Assembly (NCBI RefSeq): GCF_000597725.1
Contig: NZ_JFBL01000001.1
Span: forward strand, 186,001-250,000
Length of the DNA stretch: 64,000 nucleotides
Reading direction: 5' to 3'
DNA from: Sulfurospirillum arcachonense DSM 9755
GTDB lineage: Bacteria > Campylobacterota > Campylobacteria > Campylobacterales > Sulfurospirillaceae
The number at the start of each line of letters is the position of its first letter. The first letter of the stretch is position 1. The notes under the pieces were generated by a model. It saw only the letters and a program-made list of their open reading frames with translations. It searched no databases and was not told where the DNA came from. Position numbers and translations under genes: made by a program. Shown here in pieces: positions 46,913 through 56,392 of this stretch.

Positions 46913-48156
46913 ACGAATCCTTTGATAATAAATTTTCAAGGAATTATTCTAGCACTTTTTTTATAATAAAAGGCTTTTTTCTAGCACTTTGTTTTAGTTT
47001 ATTTATTTATCTTGCTCACTTTTCCTTACATGTAAAGATATTAGATACTATTTTTGCTTTTTTGGGTTTTTATTTTCTTCTTACATGCCAGAAAAAAACT
47101 CTTTTACCAACAGGATTTTTTATAGGAATTTTTTGGTTTTATTGGATTAGTTTTAGCTTTAGGTATTATGACTTATCTTATCTAATTCCTCTTGTAATTT
47201 TAGGAGTTGGGATTATCTATGGTCTTATATTTTGGTTTATAGGATTTTTAGGTAGAACTATTGAAATAAGAGCGATTTTACTTCTTTTATTGTCTTTTTT
47301 CTCTCCTTTTGGATTTAATTGGTTCAAACCTGAACTTATATTTATCAACTCTTACTTTTCTACTAATTTATATCTTTATGGGTTATTTTTATTATCTCTA
47401 ATTCTGCTAATTAGACTAAAAAAACAATGGAAAATCTTAGGTTTAACTTTGCTTATTGCTTTGTGTTTTATAAATACAAAAAATACATTTATAAAACCAT
47501 CTTTACATGTAGCAATACCCATTATGAATTTGTCACAAGATAAAAAATGGGAAAAAAGATATAAAAATGAGATTACAAAAAATAATTTTGCTTTTATAAA
47601 CAAAGCAATAAACGATAAACAAGATTTAATAATACTCCCAGAAAGTGCCTTTCCAACATATTTAAATCTTGATGCTAAAACCCTTGAAAAACTCAAGTTA
47701 CTCTCTTATAAAATAACTATTTTAACAGGAGCTTTATCAGTAAAGAACAACAAAGTATTTAACTCTTCTTACCTTTTAAAAAATGGTGAATTTGAAGTTG
47801 CAAATAAAGTTGTACTTGTCCCTTTTGGCGAAAAAATTCCTTTTCCTAAGTTTGCTGTTGATTTTATAAATAAAACTTTTTTTGACGGAGCAGATGACTA
47901 TGAAAGTGCCACAAAAGTACATAATTTTACAATAGATAATTATACATTTAGAAATGCCATCTGTTTTGAAGCAACCGTAGATAAACTCTACGAAAATAGT
48001 CCTAAGTACATGATAGCTATAAGCAACAATGCGTGGTTTACTCCATCGATTGAGCCAACTTTACAAAACTTACTTTTAAAATACTATGCAAGAAAATACA
48101 ACACTATAATTTATCATAGTGCAAATAGCGGTATTAGTACTATTATTTATCCTTAA
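46873..48156 (+). CDS. lnt: Apolipoprotein N-acyltransferase
   Basis: It adds the third acyl chain to lipoproteins in the inner membrane. About seven hydrophobic helices precede a nitrilase-type domain with the triad Glu (LPESAFPTY), Lys (KVVLVPFGEKIPF region) and Cys (NAICFEATVDK). Length 427 is similar to H. pylori Lnt. The only standard start codon before the first helix is ATG 46873, which puts the first 40 bases antisense to yajC and gives an odd N-terminus (MEATTEQYLHH), so the true start is uncertain. Two TACATGTA copies encode SLHV twice. The 3' end overlaps the DUF2461 gene by 14 bases. Confidence 0.88.
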   Translation: MEATTEQYLHHLAYESFDNKFSRNYSSTFFIIKGFFLALCFSLFIYLAHFSLHVKILDTIFAFLGFYFLLTCQKKTLLPTGFFIGIFWFYWISFSFRYYDLSYLIPLVILGVGIIYGLIFWFIGFLGRTIEIRAILLLLLSFFSPFGFNWFKPELIFINSYFSTNLYLYGLFLLSLILLIRLKKQWKILGLTLLIALCFINTKNTFIKPSLHVAIPIMNLSQDKKWEKRYKNEITKNNFAFINKAINDKQDLIILPESAFPTYLNLDAKTLEKLKLLSYKITILTGALSVKNNKVFNSSYLLKNGEFEVANKVVLVPFGEKIPFPKFAVDFINKTFFDGADDYESATKVHNFTIDNYTFRNAICFEATVDKLYENSPKYMIAISNNAWFTPSIEPTLQNLLLKYYARKYNTIIYHSANSGISTIIYP

Positions 48157-48838
48157 GAGTAAGACTCATTTCATAGACCCACTGTTGCAGTTCACTCATG
48201 TCTTCATAAATTTTAAAAACCTTATCTACTATCTCATCTTTAAAAAAAACATCATCTATCATAAACTCTTGATAAGCAAACATTGCACCAAAACGAGAAA
48301 GATAAATATGTTCTGCATCTTTATCAAATCCTTGTGGTACCCTTTTATATTTTAATTCAGGAAGCAAATATCCTTTAGTTTTTAACTCTTCTAAGATTAC
48401 ATGTAAAGACTCTCTTTTATTTTTGTTTTTTATGTATTCTCTGTATGTTTTTAAAAGAGGTGGTTTAAAATTTCTTATGCCACTTGCAACAAAATAACTC
48501 TGTTTATCATAGTGCATATAAAAGCTGCTACTTTGCATACGATGAGCTTGTCCTTGCCAAAACAGAAGTCCTATTTTACTTTTCATAGGTGTTTTGTCTT
48601 TACTAAATCTTACATCTCTGTAAATTCTAAAAAGTGAGCCAGATACTTTTGGTTTAAAATGTATTGTAGGGACTAATATTTGTAGAGTTTCGCCCATCTC
48701 TTGGACAAAATTTGTATTTGGAAGAAGTATCTCCTTCTCCCAAATACTACGATGATTTTCAAACCAAGCTTTAGTATTGTTTACTTCAAGTTCTTTTAAA
48801 AACTCTATGCCTTTTTTACTAAAGCCTTTAAATTGCAT
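48143..48838 (-). CDS. DUF2461 family protein
   Basis: A 231-residue soluble protein of the DUF2461/TIGR02453 family. Recognised by FKGFSKKGIEFLKELEVNNTKAWF at the start, LFRIYRDVRFSKDKTPMKSKIG in the middle and SFYMHYDKQSYFVASGIRNF. The molecular role is unknown. It lies 6 bases after metK and ends 14 bases inside the converging lnt gene. One TACATGTA copy (48398) encodes ESLHVILE. Confidence 0.88.
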   Translation of the reverse strand: MQFKGFSKKGIEFLKELEVNNTKAWFENHRSIWEKEILLPNTNFVQEMGETLQILVPTIHFKPKVSGSLFRIYRDVRFSKDKTPMKSKIGLLFWQGQAHRMQSSSFYMHYDKQSYFVASGIRNFKPPLLKTYREYIKNKNKRESLHVILEELKTKGYLLPELKYKRVPQGFDKDAEHIYLSRFGAMFAYQEFMIDDVFFKDEIVDKVFKIYEDMSELQQWVYEMSLTLKDK

Positions 48839-48844
48839 ATTTTC

Positions 48845-50047
48845 TTATTTTAGAGCTTCAAAAACTTCTAAAGCGTCTAATTTTTCCCAAGGATAATCAC
48901 TTTGTCCAACTTGACCACGAGCAGCCACGTCAGCATAAAGGAAAGTATCTGCACTAGGCTTATCTAGGCTAAATTTTTCTGTAATCCATTTTGGTGTTAG
49001 ACTAAATGTATTGAGTACAAATTCTGAAAGTTTATCATCATCTATACTGGTATGTGTACCAAAAGTATCAACACTCACTGAAACTGGTTTAGCAACCCCA
49101 ATTGCATATGAAAGTTGTACGGAGCATTTTTTAGCAAGTCCTGCTGCTACGATATGTTTAGCTATCCAACGTCCTGCATAAAGACCACTTCTATCTACTT
49201 TTGTATAGTCTTTAGAACTTTGTGCTCCACCACCTATTGGAGAGTATCCACCAAAACTATCTACGATAAGTTTACGTCCTGTAAGACCTGAATCATGAAG
49301 TGGACTATGATTTACATAACGTCCTGTTGGATTTATATGAATGATTGTATCATTTGGATTATAAAGTTCTGTTGGAAGCCCCGCATCATCGATAAGAGAT
49401 TTAATTAAAGTTCTTACTTCTTCAATTGGCATTGATTCAGTGGAAGGAGCAGAAACAACTATAGTATGAATTTTTTGAGGTTTACAATTTTCAAAATTTT
49501 CTTTTGAACCATAATCAATAGTAACTTGAGTTTTAATATCAACCCCAAGTTTCTGATTGTTTTTTAATGCATAATCATATACTTTATCACTTAATATTCT
49601 AGCGTACATTATCGCAGCTGGCATTAATTCTTTTGTTTCACTTGAAGCAAAACCAAACATGATTCCCTGATCACCTGCACCTATTTCTCCACTTGTTTGA
49701 TCAACACCTTGATTAATATCTGGACTTTGTTGATTTAAAAGTACTTGCACATCTACATCCTCAGGATATAAACATTGCTCTCTTGTAAAAGCTGATTTTC
49801 CATCGTAGCCTATTTTCACTAAAGCTTGTTTTACTATTTCTACATAATCTGGATGATTTTTACTTGCTACTTCACCACCAACGATAACGTGCTTACCTGC
49901 AACAAAAACTTCACTTGCAACACGTGAATTTTTGTCATTGATTAAAAGAGCATCTACAATGCTATCTGAGATTATATCTGCACATTTGTCTGGGTGACCT
50001 GCACTTACTACTTCACTAGTAAAAAGATATTGTGTTTTGTTTTGCAT
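48845..50047 (-). CDS. metK: S-adenosylmethionine synthetase
   Basis: It makes SAM from methionine and ATP. Family motifs are SAGHPDKCADIISDS, GAGDQGIMFGFA (ATP loop) and GGGAQSSKDYTKVDRSGLYAGR. Length 400 is normal. The ATG at 50047 has no good Shine-Dalgarno sequence. Instead a run of 15-base repeats with in-frame ATG codons lies directly upstream. The DUF2461 gene follows. Confidence 0.97.
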   Translation of the reverse strand: MQNKTQYLFTSEVVSAGHPDKCADIISDSIVDALLINDKNSRVASEVFVAGKHVIVGGEVASKNHPDYVEIVKQALVKIGYDGKSAFTREQCLYPEDVDVQVLLNQQSPDINQGVDQTSGEIGAGDQGIMFGFASSETKELMPAAIMYARILSDKVYDYALKNNQKLGVDIKTQVTIDYGSKENFENCKPQKIHTIVVSAPSTESMPIEEVRTLIKSLIDDAGLPTELYNPNDTIIHINPTGRYVNHSPLHDSGLTGRKLIVDSFGGYSPIGGGAQSSKDYTKVDRSGLYAGRWIAKHIVAAGLAKKCSVQLSYAIGVAKPVSVSVDTFGTHTSIDDDKLSEFVLNTFSLTPKWITEKFSLDKPSADTFLYADVAARGQVGQSDYPWEKLDALEVFEALK

Positions 50048-50132
50048 TTTTGTTTTCCATTTCTTTGTTTTCCATAGAGAATATTCTCTAATTGTTTTCC
50101 ATCCTTTTGTTTTCCATTTCTTTATCTTCCAT
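50016..50132 (-). promoter_or_regulatory. Repetitive leader of metK with two short Met-rich ORFs
   Basis: On the minus strand, ATG codons start at 50132, 50117, 50102, 50075 and 50060. Each begins a copy of ATGGAAAACAAA or close to it, spaced 15, 15, 27 and 15 bases apart. The first three form a 14-codon ORF (MEDKEMENKRMENN, 50132-50088). The last two form a 19-codon ORF (50075-50016) that enters metK in another frame. Between them lies the perfect palindrome AGAGAATATTCTCT (50076-50089). Neither ORF has a clear ribosome site. Confidence 0.6.
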
Positions 50133-50227
50133 TTGAGGAAAGTTAAAATAAAATTTAAAAGATTGAATTGAGGTCCTAATAACCCACCTTATTTATAAAA
50201 GACAATTCTACTCCCTTTTAGCTAAAT

Positions 50228-51133
50228 CTATATTGAATTATTGACTATATAATTCCAAAAAGGAACTATAATGAACGAAGCCAATATACCTAAGCCTAAA
50301 GTATTTATCGCTAAATCCTTATTTAATCCTCCTCTAATAGCCAATACTGTAGCCATAGTCATTGGTGGCATTGCAATTTCTATAAAAGTTATCTTCATCC
50401 AAGTAGCATTAAAATCAAAAAATGGGTACAAAATTCCCAACATAATAAGTGGAACTAAAAACATTTTTACGCCAAGTGCCATTATACTTTCTTTGAAAAA
50501 ATTCTTAAATGCTTTTATCTCAAGTTTCATACCAACTATGATAGTAACTAAAGGGATAAGTGTATATTCTAACTTTACTAATATCCCCTCGACATATTCA
50601 GGAAAAACTACTCCGTGAAAAATTACGGCAAAAATAATAGCTTGAAGAGGAGGAGTAAAGAACATTTTGATTTTTTGTTTGAGTGTGCTTCTTTCTTCTC
50701 TTTGAGCTCCCCAAGCAATAAGAACCATTCCTAAAGTCAAAATAGCTACAAAAGTTCCTATTTGATCATAAACTAAAGGGTAGACTAACTCTTTGCTTGA
50801 GTAAAATGACTCAACATAAGAAAAACCTACAAAAGAAGTATTCCCAAAAATAGATACGACCATAAAAGTAGCTAAGATATTGCGTTCGAGTTTTAACATT
50901 TTCCCAACAGCAAAAGAGACGATAGCAGAAACGAACATAGCCAAATAAGCAATAAAAATTATATTAAAAACTACTTCATCAAAATCTAGTGTTCGAATTT
51001 TAACAAGAGCGAGTGCTGGAAGAGAAAAACATATAACAAAATCTATAAGCCCTTCTGAAATATCTCTTTTAAAAACTTTAAAAAAATACCCAAGTGCTAC
51101 AAATAAAAACACTGGCATAATATCTGAAATCAT
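50228..51133 (-). CDS. AEC (auxin efflux carrier) family transporter
   Basis: A 301-residue membrane protein with about ten hydrophobic helices. It belongs to the AEC family (bacterial members move malate, malonate or other organic acids). It starts FLFVALGYFFKVFKRDISEGL and has GNTSFVGFSYVESFY and MPPMTMATVLAIRGGLNKDLA, which fit the family. The substrate is not known. It overlaps aat by 4 bases and ends the clpS-clpA-aat unit. The 180-base gap downstream holds the metK leader, and I see no strong terminator there. Confidence 0.88.
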   Translation of the reverse strand: MISDIMPVFLFVALGYFFKVFKRDISEGLIDFVICFSLPALALVKIRTLDFDEVVFNIIFIAYLAMFVSAIVSFAVGKMLKLERNILATFMVVSIFGNTSFVGFSYVESFYSSKELVYPLVYDQIGTFVAILTLGMVLIAWGAQREERSTLKQKIKMFFTPPLQAIIFAVIFHGVVFPEYVEGILVKLEYTLIPLVTIIVGMKLEIKAFKNFFKESIMALGVKMFLVPLIMLGILYPFFDFNATWMKITFIEIAMPPMTMATVLAIRGGLNKDLAINTLGLGILASFIIVPFWNYIVNNSI

Positions 51134-51795
51134 AAAAAATCTACCTTTTTATCTTTACATGTAGCTAACATTTGTAAGTACTCTTCTCGTGCTACTTTTT
51201 TAGAACCAAGTGAGAGTAGATGATCTGTTGGCATTTGACAATCTATAAAATCTCCACCATGTTTTTTCATCAACTCACACAATTCCCAAAGTGCTACCTT
51301 TGAAGCATCGCTTGCTAAACTAAACATAGACTCTCCACAAAAAACAGACCCAACAATAACCCCATATAATCCTCCAACTAACTTTTCATCTTTATAACAC
51401 TCTATACTCTTAGCATAACCCTTTACATGTAAAGATATATAAGCTTCTTGCATCTCTTTACTTATCCATGTGTCTTTTCTTAATCTTTTACATGTAGAGA
51501 TAACTTCTTCAAAATTTGTATTGTATTTTATTGTAAATTTTTTTCTACTTTTTTTTAATGATTTGGAAATTTTAAAATCTTTTGGGAAAAGTAAAAGTCT
51601 AGGATCTGGTGACCACCAAAGTATAGGGTCATTTTGACTATACCAAGGAAATATTCCTTGACTATAAGCACTCATAAGTCTATTTACACTTAAATCTCCA
51701 CCCCAAGCCAAAAGCCCTTCTTTATGAGCTTTATTTGGATTGGGAAAGATAAACTCATCCTCTAAGAGTCTAGGAATCTCTAGGGACATACTCAA
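51130..51795 (-). CDS. aat: Leucyl/phenylalanyl-tRNA-protein transferase
   Basis: It adds Leu or Phe to N-terminal Arg or Lys of proteins, making them ClpS-ClpA substrates. Family strings are YSQGIFPWYSQNDPILWWSPDPR, GGLYGVIVGSVFCGESMFS and LGSKKVAREEYL. The length of 221 is normal. The first 26 bases lie within the end of clpA, so the two are translationally coupled. Three TACATGTA copies occur in this short gene, the highest density in the window with ispE. With clpA and clpS the complete N-degron branch is present. Confidence 0.96.
   Translation of the reverse strand: MSMSLEIPRLLEDEFIFPNPNKAHKEGLLAWGGDLSVNRLMSAYSQGIFPWYSQNDPILWWSPDPRLLLFPKDFKISKSLKKSRKKFTIKYNTNFEEVISTCKRLRKDTWISKEMQEAYISLHVKGYAKSIECYKDEKLVGGLYGVIVGSVFCGESMFSLASDASKVALWELCELMKKHGGDFIDCQMPTDHLLSLGSKKVAREEYLQMLATCKDKKVDFL
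51156..51496. repeat. Three TACATGTA palindromes in aat
   Basis: Copies at 51156-51163, 51424-51431 and 51489-51496 read MLATCKDK, ISLHVKGY and ISTCKRLR, so both permitted frames are used within one gene. Confidence 0.8.
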
Positions 51796-53974
51796 ACGTT
51801 AACGCTTTTTTCTTCATATCTATTTTAACTGTTCCACCATTTTTTAACTGGCCAAATAGTATTTCATCACTTAGTGGTGTTTTGACTTCATCACTAACAA
51901 CTCTTTGCATAACTCTTGCTCCAAGTTCTTGACTATAACCTTTTTGGGCAAGATATTTTTTAGCTCTTAAAGTCGCTTCTATTTTTATATTTTTTTCTTT
52001 AAGTTGCTCTTCTAATTGCTTCAATTGTTTTTCAACAACAAAAACCATAACTTCTACTTTAAGTGCTGAGAAGTTAACTATAGCATCTAGTCTATTTCTA
52101 AACTCTGGAGCAAAGAAACTTTTTATAGCTGCATCACTCTGATGTGATTCTGTTTTTGTAAAACCAACTTGCGCTGCTTCTTTTGTTCCTAGATTTGAAG
52201 TCATAATGATAATAACATTTCTAAAGTCTGTTTTATTGCCGTCATTATCTGTAAGCGTTGCACTATCAAAAACTTGTAATAAAATATTTAACAAATCAGG
52301 ATGTGCTTTTTCTATCTCGTCAAGTAAAAGAACACTATAAGGATGTTTTTTTATAGTCTCTGTGAGTTGCCCACCCTCTTCATATCCTACATAACCTGGA
52401 GGCGCACCAATAAGTCTACTTACTGTATGTTTTTCCATATACTCACTCATATCAAATCGCTCAAAGTGAATACCTAACTGTTCTGAAAGTTGTTTAGCAA
52501 CTTCTGTTTTACCAACACCTGTTGGTCCGGCAAATAAAAATGAGCCAACAGGACTCTCAGGATTTGACAATCCAGCTCTTCCTCTTTTTATTGCAGTTAC
52601 AAGAGTTTCTATCGCTTCATCTTGTCCAAATACTTTTGATTTAAGTTTTGTATCTAAATCTTTCATAAGCTCAGTTTCATCACTACTTACACTTCTTGTT
52701 GGTATATTTGCCACACGAGAGAGTATAGTTTCTATGTCATGAATACTTACTGCTTTTCTTTTTCTTTTTAAAAGATGAAAAGAAGCTCCCACCTCATCAA
52801 TCAAATCTATTGCAGAATCTGGTAAAAACTTGTCATTGATATATTTTTTTGCAAGCTCTACTGTACTTCTTAATACTTTCAATGGGTATTTAACCCCATG
52901 ATGCTTTTCATAATGATCTTTTAAACCAAGTAAAATATGATAAGAATCATCTATGCTAGGCTCACTAATATCAAGTTTAGAAAAACGACGAGACAAAGCT
53001 CTGTCTTTATCAAAAAAGTTTCTAAACTCACTATATGTTGTTGCACCTATACACTTTAACTCTCCACTAGCTAGTGAAGGTTTTAACAAGTTTGATAAGT
53101 CCATAGAACCACCACTTGTAGCACCTGCTCCTACTATAGTATGGATTTCATCTATAAAAAGTATAGCATTTGCCTTAGCTTTTAACTCAACTAAAACATC
53201 TTTAAGCCTTTTTTCAAAATCACCTCTATATTTTGCACCTGAAAGAAGTGCTCCAATATCAAGGGCGTAAAGTTGTGCTGTTTTCAAAATATCAGGAGTT
53301 TCATTATGGGCTATCTTTAAAGCAAGTCCTTCTACAATAGCTGTTTTACCAACTCCTGGTTCACCCACTAAAATAGGATTGTTTTTCTTTCTTCTACATA
53401 AAACTTGCATAAGTCTTTGTACTTCTTCTACCCTTCCTATTAATGGATCTATTTTCTTTTTTCTTGCTAATTCAACTAAGTTAATAGTGTATTGCTCCAA
53501 AGCACTTTTTTTATCATCGCCAGGACTCTCTTGTTTAATTGAAGGGTCTATGTGATTTGTAATCGCTTCTAAAACATCTAGTTTTTCAACGCCTTGTTGT
53601 TTTAAAAGTAAAATACTATAAGAGTGTTCTTCATCAAAAAGAGCAACTAACATATCTGTTAGATTTGCTTCAGTTTTACCGGCTCCTCTCACATGTATCA
53701 TCATACTTTCAATGACTCTTGTAAGAGAAACTGTTTCAAAAGGCTCAAAGTTCTTACTAACTGGCATTTTTTCTATATTTTTCATAAAATATATTTGCAA
53801 ATTTTGGCGTAAAACTTCAATATTAACACCACATTCAACCAAGATATCTACAATAGTTTGATTATGTGCTAATGCAAAAAAAATGTGCTCTACTGTGATG
53901 TATTCATGCCTATTTTCTTTAGCATAATTAATAGCATCACTAAAAATTGAATTTAGTTCTTGACTTACCATCAT
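51770..53974 (-). CDS. clpA: ATP-dependent Clp protease ATP-binding subunit ClpA
   Basis: The 734-residue unfoldase of ClpAP. The order is an N domain with two Clp_N repeats (about 1-145), AAA domain 1 (Walker [14 protein letters not shown], Walker [12 protein letters not shown]) and AAA domain 2 (Walker [15 protein letters not shown], Walker [12 protein letters not shown]). The second domain carries the IGA-like tripeptide region expected for ClpP docking, but I did not confirm it. It overlaps clpS by 4 bases and aat by 26. Confidence 0.97.
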   Translation of the reverse strand: MMVSQELNSIFSDAINYAKENRHEYITVEHIFFALAHNQTIVDILVECGVNIEVLRQNLQIYFMKNIEKMPVSKNFEPFETVSLTRVIESMMIHVRGAGKTEANLTDMLVALFDEEHSYSILLLKQQGVEKLDVLEAITNHIDPSIKQESPGDDKKSALEQYTINLVELARKKKIDPLIGRVEEVQRLMQVLCRRKKNNPILVGEPGVGKTAIVEGLALKIAHNETPDILKTAQLYALDIGALLSGAKYRGDFEKRLKDVLVELKAKANAILFIDEIHTIVGAGATSGGSMDLSNLLKPSLASGELKCIGATTYSEFRNFFDKDRALSRRFSKLDISEPSIDDSYHILLGLKDHYEKHHGVKYPLKVLRSTVELAKKYINDKFLPDSAIDLIDEVGASFHLLKRKRKAVSIHDIETILSRVANIPTRSVSSDETELMKDLDTKLKSKVFGQDEAIETLVTAIKRGRAGLSNPESPVGSFLFAGPTGVGKTEVAKQLSEQLGIHFERFDMSEYMEKHTVSRLIGAPPGYVGYEEGGQLTETIKKHPYSVLLLDEIEKAHPDLLNILLQVFDSATLTDNDGNKTDFRNVIIIMTSNLGTKEAAQVGFTKTESHQSDAAIKSFFAPEFRNRLDAIVNFSALKVEVMVFVVEKQLKQLEEQLKEKNIKIEATLRAKKYLAQKGYSQELGARVMQRVVSDEVKTPLSDEILFGQLKNGGTVKIDMKKKALTFEYVPRDS

Positions 53975-54273
53975 TCTTCCTCCATTACAGCTCTTAAAGG
54001 GAATTTATTCTTTTTTGCTGAATTTAAAACCTGTGCGACTTTTGTTTCAGCAATCTCGTTCGTATAAACTCCACATAGTCCACTTCCACTATTATGAATC
54101 CGAAGCATAATAGTATATGCATCTTCTTCACTTTTGTGAAAGATATTCATAAGCGTACTTACAACAAACTCCATACTAGTATAATCGTCATTTAAAAGCA
54201 GAACCTTATACATCTTAGGTCTTTTAAGTTCTATCTCTTCTTTTACTTCACTTTCAAATTCGTTTTCTATCAT
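53971..54273 (-). CDS. clpS: ClpA adaptor protein ClpS
   Basis: A 100-residue adaptor that carries N-degron proteins to ClpA. The binding-site strings are conserved: [42 protein letters not shown]. The first 20 residues are acidic and flexible. It is at the head of the clpS-clpA-aat line, with overlaps of 4 and 26 bases, and touches the upstream TlpA-like gene (1-base overlap). Confidence 0.96.
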   Translation of the reverse strand: MIENEFESEVKEEIELKRPKMYKVLLLNDDYTSMEFVVSTLMNIFHKSEEDAYTIMLRIHNSGSGLCGVYTNEIAETKVAQVLNSAKKNKFPLRAVMEEE

Positions 54274-54866
54274 TACATCTTCTTTATTTTATCAAGGTCT
54301 TTTTGTATTATATCTATATCTACTTTACCTATATAAAACTTATTTTCAGGATTTTCTTCATAAATATCTGTAATCTTTTGATATTTTCCATCTTTTAATA
54401 CTACTTTAAAAGGTAATTGTACTGCTTTATCGTACTTAATATCTTGTGTTATTGTATTGACTATTTTTTCATTCTTCGGTGAATTTACTATAAAATAATA
54501 AGCATTATACTTTGAAGAAAAATTATCTACAACATACTGATTTGTAACCTCTTCTAGGTAATTAAAACCTATTAAAATAACATCTTTATCGTTTTTAAGT
54601 TGAAAATTCATGAGATTAGCGGCTTCTTCTTGACAAGGCTGACAAAAAGTACCAAAGATATCAAAAAGCAAGATCTTACTTTCATCACCAGCAACTACAA
54701 AGCCACCATTTTTTCTAAGAAGAGTTATCTTACTACCAACAACACTTACTAATTCTACTTTGTCGCCGTCTTTATAGGTAGGTTTTTGTGCTGTTCCTTC
54801 TTCTACTCCACATCCAACAAAAGCAAGTACTAAAAATAAACTAACTAAAACTTTCCAATAACGCAT
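54273..54866 (-). CDS. TlpA-like thioredoxin-fold lipoprotein
   Basis: A 197-residue lipoprotein. I choose the ATG at 54866 because AAAGGA lies 5-10 bases upstream, and this start gives a good signal peptide ([16 protein letters not shown] with lipobox FVGC). The longer frame to 54911 spoils it. The thioredoxin fold has the redox motif CxxC in [12 protein letters not shown] (CQPC), so it probably reduces or isomerises disulfides in the periplasm. The client could be a cytochrome c maturation factor or another protein, but no neighbour points to it. Confidence 0.88.
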   Translation of the reverse strand: MRYWKVLVSLFLVLAFVGCGVEEGTAQKPTYKDGDKVELVSVVGSKITLLRKNGGFVVAGDESKILLFDIFGTFCQPCQEEAANLMNFQLKNDKDVILIGFNYLEEVTNQYVVDNFSSKYNAYYFIVNSPKNEKIVNTITQDIKYDKAVQLPFKVVLKDGKYQKITDIYEENPENKFYIGKVDIDIIQKDLDKIKKM

Positions 54867-54973
54867 AAATTTCCTTTTCTCATTAATCCTGTGTCGCTTT
54901 ACATGTAGCAACAGATTTATATATTTATTTTATCAATACTTTGTAAATATTATCTAAATATAAAAAACTAATA

Positions 54974-55435
54974 TTATTTATAAAAGTGGTTTTTCATCGC
55001 AGTCTGCGCTTCACGATTGGCTGTTCTTCTTTTTAAATCTTCTCTTTTATCATGAAGTTGTTTACCACGAGCCAAAGCAATTTTAATCTTTATAAAATTT
55101 TTGTGATTAAAATACATACTTGTTGGAACTATAGATAAACCATCTTTACTTGATTTTTCTTCTAACTTCTCAATCTCTTTTAGATGTAAAAGAAGTTTTC
55201 TCTCTCTTCTCTCATCTGGTCTATAATGAGAATGTGTAGTGTCAAGATTTGATATATGAGCATTGAGTAAAAACGCTTCACCTTTTATAATCTTTACAAA
55301 AGAGTCTTTTAGATTGACCCTACCTAGACGTATAGCTTTAACTTCACTACCTTTTAAAACCATACCAGCTTCATAACTATCCAATATCTCATAGTCATGA
55401 TACGCCTTTTTATTTCTTGCTATTGTTTCACCCAT
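54974..55435 (-). CDS. smpB: SsrA-binding protein SmpB
   Basis: It brings tmRNA to stalled ribosomes for trans-translation. Family strings are [39 protein letters not shown] and [20 protein letters not shown] at the basic C-terminal tail. The length of 153 is normal. The tmRNA gene itself is not in the window. It sits downstream of the ATPase-HNH pair and upstream of the tlpA-like gene. The tag it helps to add is read by ClpA and, if the SspB-like assignment is right, by the protein at 62997-63443. Confidence 0.97.
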   Translation of the reverse strand: MGETIARNKKAYHDYEILDSYEAGMVLKGSEVKAIRLGRVNLKDSFVKIIKGEAFLLNAHISNLDTTHSHYRPDERRERKLLLHLKEIEKLEEKSSKDGLSIVPTSMYFNHKNFIKIKIALARGKQLHDKREDLKRRTANREAQTAMKNHFYK

Positions 55436-55504
55436 TGTTCTTAATTTTCCTAATTCTCTTTTTATGTTCTATTATATCAAATCAATCCTAATTCTTCGGA
55501 TACA

Positions 55505-56392
55505 TCATTTATGAAAATTTTTCAACTGCTTTTTAATATCTTGAGTTAGTTTTGAATGATTTCTTTTATTTATATCTTTTTCTTCTAAATAATTACTAAA
55601 CACAAAATTTTCAACATCTTCTTTTGAATATCCTAATTCTTTATAAAAGCTATTGTATAACTCTTTTATTCTGTCTTCATTATATACTTGTGTTTTGTTC
55701 CAAATCTCTTTTGCTATATCTTCATGTTCTTCATATATTTTATCTAAATGAAATCTTTTTATAGTAGTTTCGCATTTTGTATCATCTTTTTCATTTGATT
55801 TTAATTTCACTTTTAACTCTATGTCTTTACTTACGGGTAATCCATCTACATGTAAAGAAAAAGTTGCTCTTTTATGAAAATCATCCTTATATGGATGAAG
55901 AATATTCCCTACATATGAAGCTTTTCCTCTAAATTTACTATTGCAAATATAACAAGAAGGAATTAAATTATAAAATGAAAGAGAAAGATGTGGATACTTT
56001 GCTTTTGGATAATAATGCTCTAATGTTGCTACAGTGTCATCATATTCTTCTGAATTTTTTTTATAAAAATAAACATAATTATTATTGCAAAAAGGACAAC
56101 TTTTTATACCAAGCTTACTAAAGTTTTTAATAAACTTTTCTTTTGCCCTATGTCCAGTATAATTAAAAATATTTTCTATTTCTTTTAAATCTTCTTTACT
56201 TTTCCCAGCCAATAAGTTTCTGTAACGCATTTCTATTTTATCTATATCTGATTTAATGATAGATTCTAAATTATCAGCAATATAATCTAAAGAAAGCTCT
56301 TTTAGTTTTAATTTTATATTCTCTATATTTATAGAACTTATATAATTATTTAAAAAAGATTCATCAACTAAAGACAAATCAACTTTTTTCAT
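55505..56392 (-). CDS. HNH endonuclease of a Septu-like (PtuB-type) defence pair
   Basis: A 295-residue protein with an HNH domain in the middle. A zinc-binding CxxC pair is Cys99/Cys102 (SCPFCNNN), the second is Cys147/Cys150 (SCYICNSK). The catalytic string is LEHYYPKAKYPHLSLSFYNLIPSC, with His126, Asn142 and Asn151 as the nearest HNH residues. This layout is typical of PtuB-like nucleases, which act with an ATPase against phage DNA. It overlaps the upstream ATPase gene by 14 bases, so the two are coupled. The flanking N- and C-terminal helical parts are not recognised. One TACATGTA copy is at 55847 (FSLHVDG). A TIGR02646-type HNH is a possible alternative name. Confidence 0.72.
   Translation of the reverse strand: MKKVDLSLVDESFLNNYISSINIENIKLKLKELSLDYIADNLESIIKSDIDKIEMRYRNLLAGKSKEDLKEIENIFNYTGHRAKEKFIKNFSKLGIKSCPFCNNNYVYFYKKNSEEYDDTVATLEHYYPKAKYPHLSLSFYNLIPSCYICNSKFRGKASYVGNILHPYKDDFHKRATFSLHVDGLPVSKDIELKVKLKSNEKDDTKCETTIKRFHLDKIYEEHEDIAKEIWNKTQVYNEDRIKELYNSFYKELGYSKEDVENFVFSNYLEEKDINKRNHSKLTQDIKKQLKNFHK

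Noticed and set aside
50048-50132. CRISPR array
   Set aside because: The 15-base spacing with coding-like units and no unique spacers of 30-40 bases excludes it. No cas gene is present.
50048-50227. SAM riboswitch in front of metK
   Set aside because: I could not fit the gap to any SAM riboswitch class I know. The visible structure is the ATGGAAAACAAA repeats and a 14-base palindrome.
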